Made by a program: the position numbers and the translations under genes
Source: CAYSRM01 sp964475205
Lineage (GTDB): Bacteria; Verrucomicrobiota; Kiritimatiellia; UBA8416; CAYSRM01
Assembly (NCBI GenBank): GCA_964475205.1
Contig: CAYYVQ010000092.1
Location: forward strand, 1 to 6,133
Length of the DNA stretch: 6,133 bases
Reading direction: 5' to 3'
The notes under the pieces: model-generated
What the model was told of the DNA's origin: nothing
The model's input: the letters and a program-made list of their open reading frames with translations, nothing else
The model's database searches: none
In this document: in pieces, positions 1 to 3,836 of the stretch
Numbering within the stretch: position 1 is the first letter of the stretch
Layout: every line of letters begins with the position of its first letter

Positions 1-406
1 TTGGTACGCTCGCGGAGCGTGCCAGCAAGCAATCGGGCGCAGCCCGGCACACAACGACGGGAATTGACCTGTATTTCAAATAGCCGCGGACGGCTATTTG
101 AAAACGGTCATTCTCGTCGTTGGCCTTACATGTCACCGCCGTTCTGAAACTGCCATAAAACAGCCGGTTTGAAAATGTATGGTTTTCTTCCTGTATCTTC
201 TTCTTAAAGCTTAAACTGAAGCATCTTCTTCCTTCTTCTTGCGTGTCATCAATGTGATGCATAGGCCTGTTGCCATTGCTTGAAACATCGTCAAGGTTCC
301 TCATGTACTCATTCGATTCGTAGCAATAATTGTGCCTGATATTTTCAACAATTTCAAAACGGCCGAATACATACATTTTTACGCCGGCCGTGACATTCAA
401 AAACAT
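1..406 (-). CDS. Possible partial uncharacterised protein, runs off left edge
   Basis: The minus frame is open from just after a TAG at 616-614 through to the window edge, about 204 codons, although 126-466 is AT-rich and should give frequent stops. The likeliest start is the ATG at 406-404, preceded by GAGGTG a few bases upstream. Later ATGs at 376 and 304 are alternatives. The translation begins MFLNVTAGVKMYVFGRFEIV and has a plausible globular composition, including an aromatic/acidic stretch (HNYCYESNEY) and a basic KKKIQEE stretch. I recognise no domain. The last 35 or so codons run through the 52-122 palindrome and read like translated repeat, so the true C-terminus may differ or the gene may be decayed. 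It would be divergent from vapBC and share its promoter region. Confidence 0.33.
   Translation of the reverse strand, partial: MFLNVTAGVKMYVFGRFEIVENIRHNYCYESNEYMRNLDDVSSNGNRPMHHIDDTQEEGRRCFSLSFKKKIQEENHTFSNRLFYGSFRTAVTCKANDENDRFQIAVRGYLKYRSIPVVVCRAAPDCLLARSASVP
52..122. repeat. Imperfect 71-bp palindrome (left-edge hairpin)
   Basis: The inner arms TTTCAAATAGCCG (74-86) and CGGCTATTTGAAA (91-103) are perfect 13-bp complements around a 4-nt loop, CGGA. Shorter blocks continue outward: GACC at 66-69 with GGTC at 106-109, and CAACGACG at 52-59 with CGTCGTTG at 115-122. Small internal offsets separate the blocks. Two more stem-loops lie just left: 2-24 (ACGCT…AGCGT core) and 34-46 (CGGGC-GCA-GCCCG). 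Such a cluster is typical of REP/MITE-like intergenic palindromes or a cruciform site. There is no downstream T-run, so a simple terminator is unlikely. The structure is seen directly; its role is unknown. Confidence 0.75.
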
Positions 407-435
407 TGACACCTCGGCATCGATCCTGCTATCGT
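406..435 (+). promoter_or_regulatory. Predicted sigma70-type promoter of vapBC
   Basis: A perfect -35 TTGACA (406-411) is followed after 18 bp by a -10-like TATCGT (430-435, 4 of 6 consensus bases). The start would be near 442, giving a leader of about 25 nt before the antitoxin ATG at 467. The -35 hexamer abuts the proposed start of the divergent frame. Confidence 0.5.
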
Positions 436-455
436 AATACCAAACATAATCGATG
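418..455. promoter_or_regulatory. Inverted repeat around the vapBC promoter (candidate autoregulatory operator)
   Basis: CATCGAT at 418-424 is the exact complement of ATCGATG at 449-455. The half-sites lie about 31 bp apart, close to three helical turns, and flank the -10 box and predicted start. VapBC complexes usually repress their own promoter through the AbrB-fold antitoxin binding such repeats. The arms are only 7 bp, so chance is possible. Confidence 0.3.
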
Positions 456-466
456 GAGGATTTGTC

Positions 467-673
467 ATGCAAGCAGTAACTGTTTCCCCAAAGTTTCAAG
501 TCGTTATTCCTCGCCCTATCCGGGATCACCTGCATCTTCAGCCAGGGCAGAAGATGCAGGTTCTTGAATATACTGGACGAATTGAGCTGATCCCTGAACG
601 CGACATATCGGAACTAAGAGGTTTCGTCAAGGGGATTAACACGAATTTCAAAAGGGAAAAGGACAGAGTATGA
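467..673 (+). CDS. vapB: Antitoxin of VapBC system, AbrB/SpoVT (MazE-like) swapped-hairpin fold
   Basis: A 68-aa DNA-binding antitoxin. It should neutralise the downstream PIN ribonuclease by inserting its C-terminal tail into the active site, and repress the operon through its N-terminal domain. Residues 1-45 show the classic AbrB-type pattern: TVSPKFQVVIPRPIRDHLHLQPGQ, abbreviated here as the T/S-x-K-x-Q-V-V-I-P…R motif followed by L-x-P-G-Q, then a second strand ending IELIPE. Residues 46-68 form the short charged tail expected to bind the toxin. The start is well supported: GGAGGA (455-460) lies 6 nt before ATG 467. The stop TGA overlaps the toxin ATG as ATGA (670-673), implying translational coupling. 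Length is normal for the family. Family assignment is firm; cognate specificity is inferred from adjacency. Confidence 0.9.
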   Translation: MQAVTVSPKFQVVIPRPIRDHLHLQPGQKMQVLEYTGRIELIPERDISELRGFVKGINTNFKREKDRV

Positions 674-1044
674 ATATAGTAGATTCGTCCGGCTGGCTGG
701 AATACTTTGCCGAAGGAAAAAATGCTTCGCGTTTTGTTGCGCCTCTCAAAGATATAGAAACACTGATTGTTCCTGCTGTGTCAATATACGAAGTATTCAA
801 AGTTCTTCTTCGTGAATCAGGAAACGAGGCGGCCTTGCAGGCAGCCTCTGTGATGCAGCGAGGCAGAGTTGTTGATCTTACTCCACAACTTGCCATGTCG
901 GCAGCTTCACTGAGTCTGGAGCATTCCCTTCCAATGGCAGACAGCATAATTCTTGCTTCCGCACATGCAAACGAAGCAACAATTTGGACACAAGACTCAG
1001 ACTTCAAGGGACTGAAGAACGTAAAGTATTTTCCACCGAAATAA
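670..1044 (+). CDS. vapC: PIN-domain toxin ribonuclease, VapC family
   Basis: A 124-aa, Mg2+-dependent endoribonuclease toxin. Known VapC proteins cleave tRNA or rRNA to stop translation. The acidic quartet of PIN domains is complete: D5 in IVDSSGW at the N-terminus, E41 in SIYEV, D91 in MADSIILA, and D109/D111 in TQDSDF. The full fold fits within the normal size of about 120-135 aa. There is no sign of truncation, and all metal ligands are present, so it is probably active. It overlaps the antitoxin stop by 4 nt and has no strong separate ribosome-binding site, which is typical of a coupled TA operon. The operon sits next to mobile-element debris, a common setting for TA modules. The RNA target cannot be read from sequence. 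Confidence 0.92.
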   Translation: MNIVDSSGWLEYFAEGKNASRFVAPLKDIETLIVPAVSIYEVFKVLLRESGNEAALQAASVMQRGRVVDLTPQLAMSAASLSLEHSLPMADSIILASAHANEATIWTQDSDFKGLKNVKYFPPK

Positions 1045-1086
1045 AGGCCAACGAAATAAGAATTAGTAGCGCGCGATAGCCGTGCT

Positions 1087-1133
1087 AGTCAACGACAATT
1101 ACACTTCCCCACCGCGTTGACTCAGTATTTTTG
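1087..1133 (+). terminator. Possible terminator after vapBC
   Basis: AGTCAACG (1087-1094) and CGTTGACT (1115-1122) are perfect 8-bp complements with a 20-nt loop. A T-rich run, TATTTTTG, begins 4 nt after the stem. It lies 42 bp beyond the toxin stop. The long loop makes it atypical, and it could instead be an end repeat of the adjacent transposon remnant. Confidence 0.33.
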
Positions 1134-1161
1134 TTGCCAACGCGTAGCTATGGCCTCATTA

Positions 1162-1184
1162 GATTGTTACCAACAATCAGGAGG
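1162..1184 (+). promoter_or_regulatory. Stem-loop abutting the Shine-Dalgarno of the transposase remnant
   Basis: GATTGTT (1162-1168) and AACAATC (1172-1178) form a perfect 7-bp stem with a 3-nt loop, ACC. The Shine-Dalgarno AGGAGG (1179-1184) begins on the next base, 6 nt before ATG 1191. Hairpins before transposase genes often limit read-through translation from outside promoters. That role is inference here. Confidence 0.4.
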
Positions 1185-1190
1185 CAGAAA

Positions 1191-1427
1191 ATGGCGAAGA
1201 TCAGCAGGAACACAAGGGACGAACTAATAGACGCTCTCAAGCAGCGGTATAGCGCGACATGTAAGCCAGAAAAGGCGCTAATTCTAGACAAGTTTGTGGC
1301 GCTGACAGGATTCCACCGCAAACATGCGATTCGGGTCTTGTCGGGGAATGGCAAACCGGAGCGAAAGGAGCCCAAGACCAGCCGGAATATTTACAATGAG
1401 GCGGTTAGGCCTGCCCTTTACCCATAA
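1191..1427 (+). pseudogene. N-terminal remnant of an IS transposase/integrase-type protein
   Basis: There are 78 codons from the ATG at 1191, which has AGGAGG 6 nt upstream. An earlier in-frame ATG at 1131 lacks a good site. The product starts MAKISRNTRDELIDALKQRY and continues with a helical segment (KPEKALILDKFVALTGFHRKHAIRVL, residues about 24-50), read here as a helix-turn-helix. This resembles the N-terminus of integrase-core transposases in the ISNCY/IS481-like group, where similar text precedes a roughly 300-residue DDE domain. The frame keeps family-like sequence up to NEAVRPAL, then ends at Pro-TAA in GC-rich repeat DNA. The whole DDE catalytic domain is missing, so it cannot transpose. 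I infer deletion or replacement with a breakpoint near 1415-1425. The exact IS family is uncertain. Confidence 0.65.
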
Positions 1428-1473
1428 GTCTTGCATTGGCACACCAGCAGACAAGCTCCGGCGGAAGATTTAT

Positions 1474-1636
1474 CCTGGATTCGGCAGTTGAGCGCGGCGC
1501 TGAAGCACAATCTTCATGCCCACAGGGCGTTCCGAACGGCGCTCGAAGCACCCTCCAGGTGCGCCTTCGGCCCTTTGGAACGCCCTGTGAACGCGAATCT
1601 TGCACTTCAGCATCCACGTCAACTGCCGAATCCAGG
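1474..1636. repeat. 163-bp imperfect palindromic element (MITE-like)
   Basis: The two 81-bp arms are centred exactly on base 1555 and match at 57 of 81 positions without indels. Matches are concentrated in blocks: an 18-bp outer arm CCTGGATTCGGCAGTTGA (1474-1491 with 1619-1636), 7 bp GCTGAAG (1499-1505 with 1605-1611), and 13 bp CACAGGGCGTTCC (1521-1533 with 1577-1589). The octamer TTTATCCT occurs at 1469-1476 and 1637-1644, that is, immediately at or around both ends like a target-site duplication. It overlaps the left arm by 3 bp, so this may be coincidence. The element would fold into one long hairpin. Long frames on both strands here are by-products of the symmetry, not genes. Confidence 0.8.
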
Positions 1637-1812
1637 TTTATCCTAGAAACGGCATTTGAAATGCTGAAAACCTCACGCCTCCTGTCTGCGTGCGCCTGCC
1701 TGCGTCGCGTGCCTTGGCGCGGCAGGCAGGGCACACACAGGCAGGTGCAGATACTTGCCTGCGCGAGCGCGCAAGCAGGCATCAAACTCGGCAACTGCCG
1801 AATTTAGGTTCA
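1637..1812. repeat. GC-rich repeat stretch ending in a second copy of the palindrome terminus
   Basis: Bases 1792-1812 repeat 1620-1640 in the same orientation with 18 of 21 identities, sharing CAACTGCCGAAT and AGGTT. In this copy the first bases also form a small stem, TCGGC-AACT-GCCGA (1789-1802). Between the copies, 1680-1780 is dense in CCTGCC/GGCAGG and GCGC motifs that can pair with each other, for example GCCTGC near 1757 with GCAGGC near 1774. It looks like layered palindromic insertions. I see no credible protein. Confidence 0.6.
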
Positions 1813-1995
1813 GCCGTAATCGCCCTTGCATGCAAGCCAGTACTCCCGCAGATCAGCCTGCGTAATCCTGCTCAGTGACTTGTTACAAAACCGCTGAAGC
1901 TGCATCACTGATTTCACCTTTGAATCAATGCTTCTTTTTGCATAGCCTTTCAGTTCAAGGTTTGATATGAATCCGTCATATAATTTTGTACTCAT
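1810..1995 (-). pseudogene. N-terminal remnant of a tyrosine recombinase (phage integrase SAM-like domain)
   Basis: There are 61 codons on the minus strand from ATG 1995-1993, with AAAGGAAG (2008-2001) 5 nt upstream, so the start is well supported. The product, beginning MSTKLYDGFISNLELKGYAK, has the core-binding N-terminal pattern of tyrosine integrases: a helix, a G-Y-A-x-R-S turn with later V-x-x-V-x-x-L-x-R-F-C-N-K-S, then I-T-x-x-D-L-R-E-Y-W. Such SAM_4-like domains occur in integrases associated with IS91-like and other elements. A full protein would be about 280-400 aa with a C-terminal R…HxxR…Y catalytic domain. Here the frame stops at TGA (1812-1810), inside the repeat terminus, just after KGDYG. 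Catalytic residues are absent, so it is non-functional as a recombinase. Confidence 0.68.
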
Positions 1996-2066
1996 GGCAT
2001 CTTCCTTTATTTTCGCGTTTATCGCGCAATCCTTGTCGGGGAAGATGCCAACCTGTATGTTGGCAT
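1995..2066 (-). promoter_or_regulatory. Competing inverted repeats over the integrase-remnant start (switch-like leader or att core)
   Basis: Reading the minus strand, segment A (ATGCCAAC, 2066-2059) pairs perfectly with the first 8 nt of segment B (GTTGGCAT, 2052-2045) across a 6-nt loop. Segment B extended (TGGCATCTTCC, 2050-2040) pairs perfectly over 11 bp with segment C (GGAAGATGCCA, 2005-1995). Segment C contains the Shine-Dalgarno GGAAG and the first base of the ATG. A-B and B-C cannot form together, so B-C would hide the ribosome-binding site and A-B would free it. A small CGCG-TTTAT-CGCG stem (2014-2026) lies between. At the DNA level, A-B also has the form of a tyrosine-recombinase core site: two 8-bp arms and a 6-bp spacer. 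The pairing is seen; both functions are inference. Confidence 0.45.
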
Positions 2067-2089
2067 TATGCGATGAGCACGCTTAAAAT
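2060..2089 (+). promoter_or_regulatory. Predicted sigma70-type promoter of the FAD oxidoreductase gene
   Basis: TTGGCA (2060-2065, 5 of 6) and TAAAAT (2084-2089, 5 of 6) are separated by 18 bp. The start would be near 2096, leaving a leader of about 108 nt. The -35 lies inside the right arm of the perfect palindrome ATGCCAAC-N6-GTTGGCAT (2045-2066), so a protein bound there could block or recruit polymerase. Confidence 0.45.
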
Positions 2090-2095
2090 AAAACT

Positions 2096-2108
2096 GCCGC
2101 GTAGCGGC
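2096..2108 (-). terminator. Small GC hairpin, terminator-like on the minus strand
   Basis: GCCGC-GTA-GCGGC forms a perfect 5-bp stem. Read on the minus strand it is followed by AGTTTTATTTT, as in a weak intrinsic terminator protecting the leftward region. Read on the plus strand it would sit at the 5' end of the predicted FAD-gene transcript. The stem is short, so function is uncertain. Confidence 0.3.
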
Positions 2109-2146
2109 TTACTTGAACCAGTTGCTCCACCGTACCCGGTAAGGCC

Positions 2147-2198
2147 GCGCGATGCGCGCCCTCACTGGTCCGGTGAGCACGGCGTTCGGGATAAGGAG
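2147..2198 (+). promoter_or_regulatory. Structured leader and ribosome-binding site of the FAD gene
   Basis: Two adjacent hairpins precede the gene: GCGCG-ATG-CGCGC (2147-2159) and CTCAC…GTGAG (2161-2177). The Shine-Dalgarno AAGGAG (2193-2198) lies 5 nt before ATG 2204 and decides that start. No known riboswitch consensus was recognised. Confidence 0.4.
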
Positions 2199-2203
2199 AA
2201 CAC

Positions 2204-3568
2204 ATGAAAATCATTTTACCAGATAAATATGTCACTGAAGATGAAAAACAAGTACCGGTAGTAGCTGAAGCCGATGTGGTAGTGGTCGGTGGCGGCCCTG
2301 CGGGAATCGCAGCGGCTTTGGCGGCAGCCCGAACTGGTGCAAATGTCTGCGTGGTAGAAGCACACGGTTGCCTGGGGGGCATGTGGACCGCCGGATTACT
2401 GACGTGGATGTTCGAGATGGATCAGCCAGGCCTCCCGAGGGAGATTACCAAACGTCTGGGTCAACGTAATGCCCGCATTGCCGGTCACGACCCCAATATG
2501 TACACATATGACATTGAAGAAATGAAGCTGCTCCTCGAAGATATCTGCGAAGAGACAAACGTCAGGTTCCAGCTTCATACACGCGCTCGGGCCTGTGTCA
2601 TGCAGGACGGCAAGATCGATGCGGTAATCACTGAGTCAAAATCCGGGGCGCAAGCATGGCGGGCGAAAGCGTTTGTGGATGCTAGCGGCGACGGCGACCT
2701 GGCAGCCCTGGCCGGGTGCGGTTATGACCTTGGAAAGAATGCAGACGGGGTTTGTCAACCTATGACATATAAGGCCTTGGTCGCCGTTCGTGACTTGGAA
2801 GCAGCAGGGCCGTTCATAAGTTTTTGGGAAGGAGGCGAACAGCACCGGCACAAGACAGTCAACTACGAGGCTGTACGCGCATTCCGGTCTGAGATACGGC
2901 GTGCGGGGATTGAGCCATCCTACAGCCAGACAAAGATGTTACAGGTTCGGGGCAATCTATTGGCTTTGATGGTAAACCACGAGTATGGCGTTTCCGCCAT
3001 TGAAGCGGCTGATCTGACCCGGGCCACCGTACACGGACGGGCCGAAGTACATCGTGTGGTCAAGGGACTACAGAAACTTGGTGGTGTGTGGTCCGGCCTG
3101 CAACTGGTGGCGACCTGCGAGCAGATTGGAGTCCGAGAGGGGCGCCGTATTCACGGGCTCTATACAGTCTCGCACGAAGACCTGGCCGTCGGGCGAGTCC
3201 ATAAGGATGCGGTCTGCAAGGTGCATTTCGGGATCGACATACACAGCACCAATGGCGCGAACAGCAAGGGGCAGGATGTCTCGCGCAAAGGTGTTACCAT
3301 GCAACCTTACGATATCCCCATGCGCGCACTGGTTGCTCGGGATGTCTCCAATTTACTTTTGGGAGGACGCTGCATCAGCGGAGATTTCATTGCACATTCG
3401 AGCTATCGCGTGACCGGAACCGCTGCCGCCACTGGTCAGGCAGCGGGCGTGGCGGCAGCGCTGTGCGCAAACCTGCACACGGCGCCTTTCGATCTGAAAT
3501 GGGAAGACATTAAAACGAAGCTTGATGCTATCACCGGATCCGAACCAGCAGGTTCAGGCAACGCTTGA
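2204..3568 (+). CDS. FAD-dependent oxidoreductase (FAD_oxidored, PF12831-like)
   Basis: A 454-aa cytoplasmic flavoenzyme with no signal peptide or membrane segment. The N-terminal Rossmann fold is clear: hydrophobic strand VVVV then G29-G-G-P-A-G34, with E52 at the end of the second strand to bind the ADP-ribose hydroxyls, then GCLGGMWTAGLL (55-66), a glycine-rich turn typical of this family. A mid-protein FVDASGDGDLAALAG is the conserved strand and turn that contacts FAD. Near the C-terminus, LLLGGRC(I)SGDF (384-395) leads to YRVTGTAAATGQAAGVAAA, the diagnostic second FAD-binding element (R402, GQAAG 411-415). Length is normal and the protein looks complete. Family members oxidise or reduce varied substrates and many are uncharacterised. 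The downstream glycosidase suggests a sugar-related substrate, which is inference only. An alternative label is a generic glucose-inhibited-division/fumarate-reductase-fold oxidoreductase. Confidence 0.88.
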   Translation: MKIILPDKYVTEDEKQVPVVAEADVVVVGGGPAGIAAALAAARTGANVCVVEAHGCLGGMWTAGLLTWMFEMDQPGLPREITKRLGQRNARIAGHDPNMYTYDIEEMKLLLEDICEETNVRFQLHTRARACVMQDGKIDAVITESKSGAQAWRAKAFVDASGDGDLAALAGCGYDLGKNADGVCQPMTYKALVAVRDLEAAGPFISFWEGGEQHRHKTVNYEAVRAFRSEIRRAGIEPSYSQTKMLQVRGNLLALMVNHEYGVSAIEAADLTRATVHGRAEVHRVVKGLQKLGGVWSGLQLVATCEQIGVREGRRIHGLYTVSHEDLAVGRVHKDAVCKVHFGIDIHSTNGANSKGQDVSRKGVTMQPYDIPMRALVARDVSNLLLGGRCISGDFIAHSSYRVTGTAAATGQAAGVAAALCANLHTAPFDLKWEDIKTKLDAITGSEPAGSGNA

Positions 3569-3769
3569 CAGCGCGCCTGACCTGCCCCGTTGGCACAGGA
3601 ATATAATTATACATACTTTTGTATTGCTTTCTGCGGCCAGCGATGATATCTTTCAACCAGGAAGCCAAAGCTCATCACATCCAATATCAGAAGATGATTC
3701 GTCGCTTATTGGATATTTATGTCGCACAATATCAACATTAAAATATGCTGACAACCGGCTGCACAAGTA
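3569..3769 (+). promoter_or_regulatory. AT-rich spacer with promoter-like and hairpin sequences before the glycosidase gene
   Basis: No convincing gene is seen in this spacer. A perfect TATAAT (3602-3607) lies inside the palindrome TATAATTATA but lacks a good -35 at 17 bp. An alternative pair is TTGGCA (3590-3595) with CATACT (3612-3617), 16 bp apart. ATCCAATA (3679-3686) and TATTGGAT (3707-3714) form a perfect 8-bp stem with a 20-nt loop. Together these suggest an independent promoter with a leader of about 200 nt, but each signal alone is weak. Confidence 0.3.
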
Positions 3770-3795
3770 CGATCTGAATGCGCGCTTTCAGATCG
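3770..3795. promoter_or_regulatory. 26-bp near-perfect palindrome, operator-like
   Basis: The arms CGATCTGAA (3770-3778) and TTCAGATCG (3787-3795) are exact complements. The centre GCGCGC (3780-3785) is itself palindromic, and only the T/T pair at 3779/3786 breaks the symmetry. The core, TGAA-T-GCGCGC-T-TTCA, resembles LacI/GalR-family operators, usually TGAAA…TTTCA around a central CG, but carries two extra central bases. It lies 41 bp upstream of the glycosidase ATG. Repressor binding is inference; an mRNA hairpin is the alternative. Confidence 0.45.
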
Positions 3796-3836
3796 ACTGT
3801 GAGCCGAGGCGTTGAACCAAGAGGAATGTCCACTTC

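Noticed and set aside
181..240. CTTCTTCC-rich pyrimidine tract as a microsatellite
   Set aside because: The units are irregular, and the tract reads as lysine/glutamate codons in the possible minus-strand gene, so no separate repeat call is needed.
648..1007. 119-codon minus frame opposite vapC
   Set aside because: It is a shadow of the PIN-domain gene, whose catalytic motifs are conserved in the plus frame.
1404..1410. GTTAGGC resembling an integron attC core site
   Set aside because: It lies in frame in the conserved EAVRPAL part of the transposase remnant, has no matching R'' partner, and no integron-type integrase or cassette is present.
1405..1807. Long overlapping frames on both strands (1405-1794 minus, 1436-1807 plus)
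   Set aside because: Their translations resemble each other because they read the two arms of the palindrome. They lack ribosome-binding sites and domain features, so they are symmetry artefacts.
1637..1812. CRISPR-like array from the repeated CCTGCC/GGCAGG motifs
   Set aside because: Repeats are short, irregular and inverted, with no constant spacer length and no cas gene.
3054..3413. 119-codon plus frame inside the FAD gene
   Set aside because: It is an out-of-frame shadow; the overlapping frame carries the conserved C-terminal FAD-binding motif.
3565..3607. Perfect TTGACA (3565-3570) and TATAAT (3602-3607) as one promoter
   Set aside because: The spacing is 31 bp, far beyond the 16-19 bp needed, so the two hexamers cannot act as one sigma70 promoter.
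3522..3815. 97-codon plus frame bridging the two main genes
   Set aside because: It begins inside the FAD gene's 3' end in another frame, has low-complexity random-like sequence and no ribosome-binding site, and crosses the promoter/palindrome region.
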